Source: Serinus canaria (Eukaryota > Chordata > Aves > Passeriformes > Fringillidae). From it: DNA of 64,000 nt. Below the pieces are notes generated by a model that did no database searches, had not been told where the DNA came from, and worked only from the letters and a program-made list of their open reading frames with translations. Positions 11,047 through 22,250 of the stretch are shown in pieces; within the stretch, counting starts at the first letter, position 1, and each line of letters begins with the position of its first letter. The stretch spans positions 4,907,501 to 4,971,500 of the forward strand of contig NC_066333.1 in NCBI RefSeq assembly GCF_022539315.1. Direction: 5' to 3'. The position numbers were made by a program, and so were the translations under genes.

Positions 11047-13894
11047 TTTGGGGAAGCTAGGACATAGAGAATGGTTACAGCCAAGTCTGGGAAAGAGTTT
11101 CTTCCATCAGAATAAAGAGAACCAACAGTAGAGAAGTCCAGAGTGGACAAAGTCACACCCCATTAGTACCCAGTGAGTGGGCTGCAGCCAAGAGCATTAC
11201 CAAGAACTGGGAGGACAAAGGCATGGGACCCCAGGCTCCTCTCCTGGAGCAGGTCACAAAGCTCTGAGTGAGCAAGGCTGTGAACAGTACAGGTGGGAAG
11301 CAGCTCTCCCAGGGTGCAGTCCTGGACCAGCCCCTGCCATGGAGCTCATTTTGGGAAGGTCTGAGAGGTCACTGGGCTGCTGGGCACTCCCCTGGAGGTG
11401 TTGGAGTAGGGCCTTGAGCTAAGAAACTTCAGCTCTGAAAACAGCTTCTCCTTTATCTCACCTTGGACACATCAAACTCACAATGACTTCTCCTGGTCTT
11501 CACCCTTCAGGACCTCAGTGACTTGTCCTGGTTTTCCTCCCTCAGGGCCTCATCTTTTCCTATCCTCATCAGCTTGCTCTGAGGAAACATCCGTGGGTAT
11601 TTGAGAAGCATTTGGATGCTGTCCTGATGAGCCTATTGAAAAGCCCATGAGGAAATGAATAATTCTGTACTTGATGAAGGGTTTGAAAGATGTGCCATAT
11701 ATAGTGCATGAGGCCCTGTGTTTAGGCAGGGGAAACATAGAATATGGAGGAGCTGCTCTTTCAGAGAGAGCACCTGACCTTTATCCTCAAAACACCGAGA
11801 GGGCTTTGGAGAAAGCCAGTGGGTGACCAGCTGTGATGCAGCACGTGTGCCCAAGTGACTCAGGGTGCTGCTGTGGCTTCAGGGAAATGTTTTCCTGTGT
11901 TTTCAGAAGAATGGCAAAGTGTGTGCTTAGCTTTGCATATAGTGAGCAGCTTCTCTGAGGATTTCACTGCCATTCACTGCAGGTGAAGCACAAACTGATC
12001 ATTGCCAGCCTAAGGGACTCAGCACTGGTTTGGGTGAACTTCAGTTATTGGCTTTGAAGCTTTGGTGAAACTTCAGGTGTTTGTTTGTTAGAACTTGGCA
12101 CTCAATTAAATCACAGCTCCAAGAATCCCCCACAGAAGGGAGGACTTATCACATCCAGATCAGGTCTCCAGTTGAATATAATTTAGAGATTACATTTGCA
12201 AAATCTGGTGTGTGGATGCACTGGGTTTTGAGACAGTTTTCGATACTCAGTGCAAACAAATCTCAGTTATGTATCACTAACTTATTTTATGACATGGCTT
12301 CAGGAATATGAGGGGGGAAACGACACTTGAAACATACAATTTTTTACAACAAACTTCAGTTTTAAGAAAACCTAGATAAATTATGGGCTGATTCTCCTTC
12401 AGCCATTCTTTACTAGACGTTTTTAGAGAATATCTATTTATTTATTGTCCTCTGAGACCACTAGAGAGGAAGGAAAATGCAGTTAGTCCATCACTTCAGT
12501 GGATAAAGAGGGATGCAAACTCTTAATAAAGTATCGATGGCACCCCAAGGGGACAAGAAGAGATTTGCATCCCCGTGGCCCAGCTGCCAGAGCTCATGAG
12601 TTACTGCAGCAGCAGCCAGGCCCTGTCAGACACAGGAGCATGTGGAGAGGAGAGGGAGCAAAACATGATTTGCACCGGCATGCAGCGAACAAGCGAAGCT
12701 GTGTAAAAATGAATGCACAAAATTAGAAGGATTAATGGAACAAGTCAGTGCAGGGCAGCAGGGAAAGTCCCCTGTCTAGGCACTTCTGCCAGGTTCCACC
12801 CAGACAGATTATTTTATTTTTTTTTTTTAAACTGCTTTCTTTTGTAAGTGAAATTTCACCTGGAGAGCACCTCATGAAGAAAATTCAGTTCTACCCTCCC
12901 AGCTCCACCTGGATAAGCCCTTTGAGCTTTTATATTTTTCTTTTATTAGGAAAATCATGGTGGTTTTCACAGAAGCCTGAGATGTTGGCTTGATCTAAGG
13001 AAGGCTAATGACATGTTAGCCATCAGAAACCATCCAGTGAGTTCATTTGCATCGAATGCTCCTCTTAACCTCATGTTGTAAATCACTTTTAAATAGCCCT
13101 GCTGCTTCACCCCAGGGCTGGCTGCTGTTCAGGATGGAGCAGGAGAGTTTCTACTTGTGTTGTGAAGGTCTTGGAAATCACTTGTGATAAAGCTCTGGAG
13201 ATGTAAGGATTTTATATTTAAATCACAAAGCAGGGCCTAAATATTTTTCTACAATAACAGTTTGCTAAGGAGCAGAGGCTGTTCCTTTCAAGCCAGTCCA
13301 CTCCCACCACCTCTGAAGTGAAACAAACGCTAAATTTGCAGCATTTGCCCCATTAGGTGGTTGGGCTTTGGGGTTTTTTTTAGTCCTATACCTGGTTTTG
13401 ATCTTGCAAAAGGCAATTAAAACATTCACAAGATGACAGTCATTTCATGCAATGGAAGGCTGAGTAATTGAGGGAAAGGGATGATATTTGGGAATGAAAA
13501 ACAAAGCTGTGACATGTAAAATTACATGTGAAGTGAGCTCTTTTTTTTTTTTTTCTCCTCATAAAATTCTCAGCAAGTGAACTTCAGATGTCAGCATTTA
13601 AACTGTCAGGTATTGCTTGTATTGCTTGGTGGAGCATCTGCAGACCAATGGGGAAATGTCAGATGTCACACAATCCTGACCTGGAGGGGCTGGTGTGCAC
13701 TGAAGAGATGGACAAGTCAGAAAAAGGGAAGAGCAGGAAATATTGGCACTATTTCAGCTCATCTCTTTCTCCATTTAAATAATACTTCAACCAGTTTCAG
13801 CTACCTGAGATTAATCAGAATTTAAGATGATGTAGAAGTTGGTACCAGGGAAAGAGATTTAAGAAATCTTATAAAGACAAAAATCTTGAAATGC
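11047..13894. other. Unique non-coding sequence
   Basis: No gene is recognisable. It contains an imperfect 35-bp tandem duplication (11485-11554) and T-rich runs near 12,811-12,829 and 13,540-13,555. Confidence 0.55.
11485..11554 (+). repeat. Imperfect 35-bp tandem duplication
   Basis: GACTTCTCCTGGTCTTCACC at 11485 is followed one period (35 bp) later by GACTTGTCCTGGTTTTCCTC at 11520. Both halves end in a CAGGRCCTC motif. Divergence between the halves suggests an old duplication. Confidence 0.8.
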
Positions 13895-14043
13895 CCAGGT
13901 GCAGTAACAATCCACTCATGTTCTGCTGAGTGGGAAGGAGTAACACAGAATTAGCTTGGGCAGCTTCAGTGCCAGCTGTTGTCATTTTTTCTTGGAGGTT
14001 TGAAGCTGCCTGGACAGATCTGCTCCTTTTGGCAGAGAACCAT
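13895..14043 (+). repeat. Dispersed repeat, copy A (unidentified family)
   Basis: This shares about 125 bp with a second copy at 20296-20436 in the same orientation. The core 13953-14007 (from AGCTTGGGCAGC to GGTTTGAAGCT) is identical in both copies over 55 bp. Flanks are less alike, with an indel before CTGCTCCTTTTGGCAG. It is not CR1 and has no coding content. It may be a piece of a lineage-specific LTR or a segmental duplication. I do not recognise the family. Confidence 0.7.
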
Positions 14044-14824
14044 CACTGTCCTGCAGGTCAGATCTCCTCTCTCCCAACCACAATCACTCCTCCATGAGTT
14101 GTTGCTGTCCCTGTGCAGCTGGGATAGTTTGGGTCACAACACTTTGAAAGCTGAAGCAGCTTCTCTGCTGGTCTGGGGAAAAGGCAGTTTGAAGGTGCTG
14201 CTGCCACACTGGCTCTGACAAGGGTCTCTGATGTTTTAATGGATTTTTAAATCTGTTTCTATGGCTTATCAGTTTTTCTTGATCTAGAAGAAAACTTAAG
14301 TCAGGCCTGGAGGTCTTACATCTCCTCATGTCTTCAAAACAGACTGGCTTGTACCTACTAAAGGAGGTTTATTGAACAGCTTGAGGATTTGGAAGCCTGA
14401 TATTCACAGAGTCCTGTCTCAGGAGGTACTAGCATGAAACCTGAAACAGATCCACTGGGAATGTCAGCTTTTCCCCTACTTAACCTGACAAGGTTTTGTT
14501 CAGAATTGCAAATCCTTCCTCCCCTGCTCATCAGCCTTCTCCACCCTCACACAGGCAAGGCCCTGCTTGTGAAGAACTTCCCAGAGGGGCTGCCACACCT
14601 TCATATCCCCACTGGAAAACAGGGTGGGCAGTGATCATCCCTGACTTTTGGCAGAAGAGAACTCTTGGCCTGAATGGAAAAAATATTCCAGGAGTTATCC
14701 AGTGTAGCAAATTCTAACACAGGAGCTCTGCTGCTAGGGAGAATTAAAGTTGGACATGGTCAGAAGGGTGATGGGAATCAGAGGGGGAAGAAGAAAAATA
14801 TGTATACTTCAAAAATAATGGAGC
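14044..14824. other. Unique non-coding sequence
   Basis: I see nothing recognisable beyond the end of repeat copy A. Confidence 0.5.
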
Positions 14825-14891
14825 TTTTTAGATTTATTTTTTAGATTTTAGATTTTTAGATTTAATGTTTCTTTAGATTGAGATTTTTAGA
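14825..14891 (+). repeat. Degenerate (TTTTTAGA)n tract
   Basis: Six to seven irregular copies of a TTTTTAGAT-like unit make up this AT-rich low-complexity stretch. Spacing between units varies from 8 to about 18 bp, so it is a decayed or slippage-derived array. Confidence 0.85.
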
Positions 14892-17599
14892 CTGTTGAAT
14901 TGTGGTCAAGGGAATGAAAAAAGGGACGGGGCTGTTGCTGGGAGTTTCCCTGTGACAGGGAATGTATGTGCAGGAAGATCTGGTATGCTTGGTCCTAACA
15001 CTCCAAGTCTTTTACCATATCCTGCCCAGCACTGCTGAAGTAAACCAGGTGTAAGTGGTTTCAACAGAACAGCCAAAACCACATCTTGCTCACAGAAATC
15101 GTGTCTTGAACATGAAGGCTTTGTTCCCCAGGGCCAGAGCTCCTCTCCCTGCACTGGTAGTCCATGAAAGTGTTTACAGAGGCCAGGAGCCCAATGGAAT
15201 TGAATTCAGGATCTTGAAAGCTTTGGCCTTCACAAAATAAACCTTCAAAGGAGATTTAGGACTATCAGCAACAAAATACTTTCTATTCTCATCCATGACA
15301 GCCCCCTCCATTCCTGTCCCATGTTTATTTAACAATTTAAAAAATAAATCCATTGCTTTGAGCTCAGGTAATTGATATTTTTAAGGTCTGTGGTGTTATT
15401 TTTCCATGTACACTTTCCATAATATTCCATGTTTTCTTTTTCCTTTCGTTATTTTACTTTAACCATCATTTGCTCTCGCTGGCAATTACAACCCCTGCTT
15501 TTTCCTTATACTGGTAATAAGATAGGTGAGGTGAGGAAATACTGATGATAAAATCTCCTACACTCCTCCTCCTTACCTGAGAGGTCCCAATTGATGCCTC
15601 TTTTCCACATGGGAGCTTTGGCCTAAAATAGACCCAAAGGCCATATTTTCAAGTATCAGCACTAAGGCTGTTTCTACAGTGCCTGTTCCCTGTGCTGTTA
15701 GCACAGTTCAATGTGAGCATACAAAGGGTGTCACCAGGAGCCTGTTTAAGTTTCATTAAAAAATAAATAAAAGTTCCTGGGATCTACTTAATTGCCCCCT
15801 AAACTGGGCAAACACCAGAGCAAATCTGAAATATTTGCTACAAATTACTCTTGTGAGTTTAGCTCATTCCTTTCTTACTGGATATCTCAGAAATCAGACC
15901 AAATATCCAGGGCAGATCTACAATTCTGGAAAAAGATCGTGAAGCTTTTTTGCTGCATCCAAGTAGTTGGATTGGATTATTATTGTCTGATGAGACTGAT
16001 TGCCAATATCACATTATGTTGTTTCTATTTCTTCCTTGTGTGGCTGAAGCATTCCAAATGGGAGGTAGGGAGGAGGAGGAAACAAAAACCAAGAGCAATT
16101 AAAAACAAACAAAAAATCCATAATGACTTTTTTAAGCATATTTTGAAAGGGAGTTCCAGCCTGCTGTTTTAACTGGGTCTCCTCTCTAACAAACTGTATT
16201 ATTTTTGCTGTGAGCCTTTTCTCTTTTGTTTTAATGAATATATAACAGAAAGGTCCCTGCATTACTTGGGTTTTCTTCCATGCCCATAAGTGATTACCGT
16301 CAGTCATAAACACCTGAGCACCTTAAAAATGGAAACCAAGAGGAAAAAAATGGCCAGTTCAAATATTTACCTAACTGGTTCTCATGCCAGCCAAGCCACA
16401 CTGGAGATGAACCCCAGCAGCTTCCCAGCTCCATGTTAAAAGGAGAATAAAGCTTTAAGTTGTCATATCATTGTGGTTTAACTCACTTTTCTCACTCAAC
16501 AACATCTTGGTGATCAAGTGCTGCTAATCCAGCTCTGTGCATGAGCTATACAAGTTTTCAATCTGGAACAGTCCCAGCAGGAAATACTTCTCTAACTGAG
16601 AGCATCTTCTGTGACTGGGAGCATCTTCTCCTGCCATTTCCCAGCGCAGATGCCAATGCCTTTGCCAAGGCTGCAGGTTTCCCTGCAAGACAAGGTGGCA
16701 GTGAAAGATCACATTTCACCAAATCCTTCTGTAGGACGAGGACTCAAAGGGCCTCAGTGGAGAATTAGCAAACCCCATCACCCAAAGGTAACTGTTTGAA
16801 GGAGATGATGTCCATTGTGTCAGCTGAGAGGAGATGAGTGCCCAGAAGACATTGGGAGGCTGAGCAATGTCTCTGTGCAGGGGGCAGAGCTGCAGTGTGG
16901 ACACACACCTGGCACACACACATTCAAAGGCTGCTGCCTCCTGCAGCACTGAGCACTGCACACCTCAACTGCACCAGGGTTTATCAGATTTTCAGAGCTC
17001 TTTCCATTTTTACTGACCTGACAGCAGGAGGAGATTGCAGTAGGGAAAATTAGTGGGAAAAAAAAAAGCCTGCATGGATTAACTTTTCTCAGCACAGCCA
17101 CATTATCAGGGCTGCAAGTCAAAACTACTGACTAGAAAAAAAAATAGAAATATGTTAAAAACACGCAGTGGGAAAAGAAGAGAAAGACATTCTATGCATC
17201 AGTGTAGCTCTTACAGCTTATACTCCACTTGTCCACCTCCTTAAAACTAGTTTTACAAGGGAGCTGTGCAGGCTGGCCCCATGAGGAGGATGCATGGTGC
17301 ACCTTGAGGCTGAACACGTGGGAGGCTCCTCACAGCAGAGCATCCGTGGGTCCTGTGCAGGGCTGGATGTATCACACAGGGCAACTGATTCTCCAACCAG
17401 TTCACATGCCATTGCTTGTGCAAAACACGTGTCCAGCCACCAGGCTTGCATAAATTGGCTGTAAATAGTTAATTAAATGCATTTGTACCCCACCACCTGA
17501 TTTGCATGCAGAATTGTCAAAACAGCCTGCTAAGATTAGACACAATGTACTCCCCAACACAATTGTACCACTGAAACGGGCTGAAAATCTGGCGCATTG
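14892..17599. other. Unique non-coding sequence
   Basis: No gene, RNA or mobile element is recognised. The longest open frame (15792-16172, +) gives a Lys/Phe-rich translation of no recognisable family. Confidence 0.55.
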
Positions 17600-17800
17600 A
17601 GTTAAATTTTCACATTGTGCCTTCTTGTGTAATAACAATAATCTCCTCTGCCTTAGAGTATAATCGCAATAAAGAGCTTTTTGTGATTCATTCAGTGTTT
17701 ATTCACTCAGTAAACAGCCCTTTATTGCTTTTTATACTACAAAGCAAATGAGATTATTGCTTAAATTGTCCGGTAGCGACTAGCTTCTGTCCTCTGGCTT
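17600..17800. promoter_or_regulatory. Candidate conserved non-coding element (motif-dense, AT-rich)
   Basis: This repeat-free, high-complexity AT-rich block contains a perfect forkhead-type GTAAACA at 17710-17716, a SOX/TCF-type ACAAAG at 17739-17744 and AACAAT (SOX core) near 17632. Such density is typical of avian developmental enhancers, but motifs this short arise by chance. Conservation was not measurable, so the call is tentative. Confidence 0.2.
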
Positions 17801-18199
17801 GCTTATTCAGTTTGTTTTTGTGTTGTGGTTTTGGAAAAGAAAACTTGTTTAAAATTAGCTCCCCAATAAATCACAGTAACAATGAAGTGAGAGTTTCTGC
17901 AGTGTGACAGATTTGTAGCTTTTTATGTTTGTAATGATGATGATATGTTTTCTATCTTATTTATTCCCTTCTGCCTTTATTCTCCCAAACTCTGAAGTCT
18001 ACTGCTGTGAAGAAAACTCTTAAGAGGCTGGAGTTTGGGAAGGCAAAACTTGCAGTCCTTGGACTGCACAGCTGCCTTTGCAGTATTCCCAGGAGGGAAC
18101 GGTTCAGGACAGAAGCAAAAAAAGTAAACAGGCAAGAGTCTGGAGCTCAGAGTCCAGAGGCATCAACACTAATTCACATCCTACCCTGTTCCTAAAAGC

Positions 18200-18280
18200 T
18201 TCAGTGAGTTCTTTCCCTGTATAATAAGGTTGGTGATGTTATCTGCTTTGAAAAGTGCCCCAAGACCTTTGGATGGTTAG
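18200..18280 (+). mobile_element. MIR-like SINE 3' portion
   Basis: The phrase TTTCCCTGTATAATAAGGTT, then GGTGATGTTATCTGCTTTGA and AAAGTGCCCCAAGACCTTTG, resembles the 3' half of amniote MIR/CORE-type SINEs (CTCAGTTTCC, CTGTAAAATGGGGATAAT, then TTGTAAAG and GAGATCTATGGATG). It is heavily diverged, as expected for an element active before birds diversified. Confidence 0.45.
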
Positions 18281-20258
18281 CAATAAACATTTCTGTTATT
18301 CAGTGGCTCTCCAGTTCTCAGGAGCAGCTGTTCTCAGCACACCATCTCCCCAGGAAGGTGTGTGGTGCAGAGCCCTGCAGGCCCTAAAGGCTGGGAGCTC
18401 TGCAATCTTCATCACGGAGAGCGAGTCAGCTGTAGCCAACATTTGTTCATTCTCTCCTTTTCTGAGCGTGCAAATGGAGCAGCCCATAATTATTCCTCAT
18501 CACGAGGCCAAGTGGAGCATTCATCAAGAGAAGGGGAAGGATATTTCTCTCTTTCAGGCAGTAGCACGTAAATGGCATTTCTTATTTCAGTCCTGCCAGC
18601 TTTGAGACGTTAGCAAAGCATTTCCCTGATAATTATTGATCTTCTGTATTTATAGAAAGCTGGAACCCAGCACAATTCAATATTCAGGAGATGCCAATTT
18701 TCTATGAATACCTGAGAATGACTTGGTCATTTTCCATTTCTGTAATTGCTTCTGTATTGCTGGGGCATGAATTGCATTCTTTAAAATCCACCTAGAAATG
18801 GAACATGGGCAAGGAAACTCTGCATGATTTTCTTTCTCCTTGCTGAAGCCAAGCATGTTGTTTTCAATTTGGGCATTTCAAGTATTAATGTCCAACTTCA
18901 TTTACTCACATCTACTGCCAGCCTCCACACTCAAATGGATACCTTAAATTAATTGATCTAGAATTGCAAACTGGGGCTTTCAACCTGTTAAATATGCAGC
19001 TGGGTCTGTGTTTTCTCTAATGGACTCTATATTTTCTAGAGGAGTTTTGAATTTAGCTAGTCTTGACAGCTTTTGAGTGACCATATTTCTTCTCTGGGTA
19101 ATAGAGTTTCCTAGATTTAGCTTTTTTCCTTCTTCTGTGTTGTTACATTCAATTGTATAATTAGTTTATAGCCCCTATTTTTAGCAGAACCTAAACAGTG
19201 ACAGGGTTCATGAAAAGCACAGGCCAAGTCCCAGCTCCACTGAAGCTGTCCTCAGTAAAATCTTTGCCCATTGGCACCAGAAATGAGATGGTACATCCTC
19301 ATTCCCTTGAGCCTGCAGTGGTTCCACATCTCAGAGCCAAAGGACCTGATCTGGTTGTTCCAAGGATAAATTTGACACGTGAGCTGGTACCTGTCCTGTG
19401 CCTGAGCTTGCTCTCTGTGCTGGCTGGGGAATTTTCTGCTGCAGAGGTTGAGCTCACTGGTTGAATGGAAATCTCCCAGTGCCTGAAACTGGGAGCAAGG
19501 CCTGGAGTACCCTGCTATCCCAGTTTTGACAGCAAAACCTCCAGGGGTTTCTCCTTGGGGGTGCTATAAAAGCTATCCTGACCCTGGGCATGAAAAAAAA
19601 AATTAAATCACCCCCATACCCCTGACAATAAAATAATAATTAATTTTCAAACACTGCATAACATCATCTATATATCCATGAAAGGGAGATGTCAGAGTCA
19701 GAAATGGCACCAAGCTGTCAGGGAGGCTGTTGGATTTGTCCCCTCTGTTCACCCCCTGCCAGCAGCTGCTGCAGAGCCCACAGCCCAGGCAGTGCACTGA
19801 ATTTCAGGTCTCAGAGCAAGGCTCTGTGCTTTCCAGGCCTGGGAAATGCTGTGCTCCTGGGCAGTGTGTGCATCCCCCTGTGCCACCAGCAAGGTTTCCC
19901 TGTGAGATTTCTGCCAGTCCTGGCACAGGCTCCCCTGTGGATGTGGCATCTTTGGTCTCCTTCATAGCTGCCATGCATAAGGAACTTGCTATGAACACAG
20001 CCCCATCTATGATTAGATTTTTGTTTCACAGGGCAACAGGGATTTATGAAGCATATTTTCATGTGGTGACCAGAAAAGGTTTCCATTTAATGATTGGGCA
20101 GTGTAGTTCCCTTTATGAAACCTGCTTGAAAACCTTTTATTGTTTTAAGAATCTATTTTCGCAGGAGTTTTGCTTCTTTAACCAGATTTCTTTTTGAAGG
20201 GGCTCTGCTCTGGTTTGCCAAAGCTCCCAGGTTTCTGGTTAAATGTGTGGTTTGTTGG
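18281..20258. other. Unique non-coding sequence
   Basis: Nothing is confidently recognised. The 18,600-19,180 part is AT-rich and complex and resembles conserved intergenic sequence, but it has no decisive feature. Confidence 0.5.
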
Positions 20259-20436
20259 AGCAAGGTGAGGAAACACCATCTGATTGTCAATATACCATTT
20301 TCTGCTGAGTAGGAAGGTGTACCACAGGATAAGCTTGGGCAGCTTCAGTGCCAGCTGTTGTCATTTTTTCTTGGAGGTTTGAAGCTCCATGGACAGTTCT
20401 ATATCTCCATGCTGCTCCTTTTGGCAGGAGAACCAT
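20259..20436 (+). repeat. Dispersed repeat, copy B (unidentified family)
   Basis: This is the partner of the copy at 13895-14043. The core 20332-20386 is identical to 13953-14007. Copy B has about 14 extra bases (TTCTATATCTCCATG) between the core and CTGCTCCTTTTGGCAG, and a longer upstream part. The two copies lie 6.4 kb apart in direct orientation. Confidence 0.7.
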
Positions 20437-20686
20437 TGTTTTTTTAAAAAACGTATATTATTATTGTCCTTACAGGAACTTCTAGGTTCTTCTTCAACTA
20501 GTAGCCCTGACACTGAGATTTTGGGTGCCCTTGGTCATGTACTTTGCTCCTCACCTGAAAAAGAAGAACAGCCTTGCTCATTTTCCCTTGCAGTCCCTCA
20601 GCCTGTTCATCCCTCCAGATTCTTCATCACTGGGACTTGCTGGTTGCCCAGCATGGCAAGGGTTTGCAGTCCTGGCTGTCACAGGG

Positions 20687-20737
20687 TATTAATTAATCAT
20701 TCAAATAAATCATGCCAAAGAAATATTAATTAATCAT
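20687..20737 (+). repeat. Paired 14-bp direct repeat with homeodomain-type cores
   Basis: TATTAATTAATCAT occurs at 20687-20700 and again at 20724-20737, 37 bp apart. Each copy contains TTAATTAAT, a homeodomain-type core. This may be chance in AT-rich sequence or a duplicated binding site. Confidence 0.6.
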
Positions 20738-20928
20738 CGCTCCAGAAAAGAGCTCACCACAGACACTCTCTGTGGGCCCACAGTACAGCCTTGGAGCTGC
20801 TGGAAATTCACAGTCTTTCACACAGGGCCCATGGACACGATTAAAAGAACTGCCTCAAATCCTCCCAACTTTCTCACTATTAAACAGCACCTACAGCTCC
20901 TTCTCTTTTTGATTTTCATTTCTTATTC

Positions 20929-20948
20929 TTTTTTTTTTTTTTTTTTTT
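20929..20948. repeat. Poly(T) tract, 20 T
   Basis: A run of 20 T follows TCTTATTC. It equals a poly(A) on the minus strand. No source retroposon is recognisable next to it. Confidence 0.9.
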
Positions 20949-21173
20949 GAACCTGGCAGCCTTAGTCAATAAGCCATAAGCACCAAGCTAAGAAGAACTG
21001 CTGTCATCAGACAAAAAGGCCTCCAAGTCCACATCCCTAACAACCTATTTTAATAACAAGAGCAATAACGGGATTTATTATGCATGCGGCTTTCTGCAAT
21101 CATTTCTGAAGAGAAAATTAGTTTGAAGCCTCAGGCGACAGTTGAACTCTCAGAGGCGCCTAAAATAAAATAA

Positions 21174-21200
21174 GGAGGGGGGGAGGGGATGGGAGGGGGC
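21174..21200 (+). other. G-quadruplex motif
   Basis: Four or more G runs of at least three, separated by 1 to 2 bases (GGGGGGGG-A-GGGG-AT-GGG-A-GGGGG), fit the canonical quadruplex pattern on the plus strand. It lies at the start of a purine-rich, locally GC-rich kilobase. Confidence 0.75.
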
Positions 21201-21495
21201 TGAAAAAATAATAACTGGGGAAAAAAAGTGTGATGGGAAAAGTTATTGGAGCAAGAATGGAGGTAAACTTTATCTGTGGTCTGGTGGTGTCCTCCAGAGG
21301 GAGGGTGTGGTGGCTGGGGGCTGAGCAGGGTTGCTGGGCAGGGCTGTTGGGGACACAGGTGACATGAGAGCTGGCAGAGCATGGTGCAGCACGGAGCACC
21401 AGTGGGACAGCCCCAGAGCCTTGGGTACAGTGAAGTGGTGATGAATTCTAGAGGGGCTCTGGGCCAAGGAGTTAATCTCAGCTCAGGCAGGGGCT

Positions 21496-21572
21496 TAAAA
21501 AGAAAAGATAAAACCCCAAAAAAACCCAAAACAAAAACAAAACTAAACTAAACAAAAAAGGAAAGAAGAAAA
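21496..21572 (+). repeat. A-rich low-complexity tract
   Basis: This is an A-rich tract of about 77 bp with AAACC, AAAAC and AAACTA words and a GGAAAGAAGAAAAGG end. It is simple sequence with no coding potential. Confidence 0.8.
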
Positions 21573-22250
21573 GGGCTATGGCCAGGTGAGCTGCTGGAGG
21601 CAGGAGGTGTGAGGGGCTGGCTGCAGGTTAGGGGCAGGAAGGCAGGGACACTCCTGGGATGGCTCATCCTGGGTGGACATTTCCCCCCAGGACCCACAGC
21701 CAGCACACCCACACCTGCCCCTTCACAACCACCAGAAAATTCCTCTCTTCCCAACCAGCTGCAGGTCCAGCTTGAAACTGAAGTTTTTAGGTGCTACCAT
21801 CAGCTTGCCCTGAAAGTCCTGCACCATGCTCTGCTGACTGCAGGGAGAGGGAATGCAGTTTGGGAAGGGGAGCAGGAAGCTGTTCCCATTCCCAGCACTG
21901 ACTCTGTGCTTTTCTCTAACCAAGAAGAGCTCCAGCTACAAACTGCTCCTTCTCAGACATGCTGCATTTCCCCCCAGCTTGCACCTGCAGAGCCCATGGC
22001 CATGCCCCACCTCAGCCTGTTCCTGTGGCACATGAAGGGATGTGAGGAGCTGGAGGTGGATGATGTTTGGGAGCTGGGGTGGCTGAGACAACCTGGAACG
22101 CAGAGATTGCTCCACCAGCATGATTCTGGCAGCTGATCCCAATGTCATTCCCACAGCCCACCACTGTGCAGGATGAGTTCTGTCTCCAGCAGGCATCCAG
22201 GGAAAACCAGGGTATTTCAGGGATAAAGCATCCCCATTTCAACAAATCCT
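21573..22250. other. Locally GC-rich, stop-poor sequence, no recognised gene
   Basis: An open frame of 175 codons (21609-22136, +) and shorter ones on the minus strand overlap here. The translation is Pro/Leu/Gln-rich with no domain I recognise. There is no clear CpG island or credible splice structure. I interpret it as compositional. Confidence 0.4.

Noticed and set aside
21609..22136. 175-codon plus-strand frame in a GC-rich patch
   Set aside because: There is no domain and no clear promoter or splice structure. Opposite-strand frames are open as well, which points to composition.
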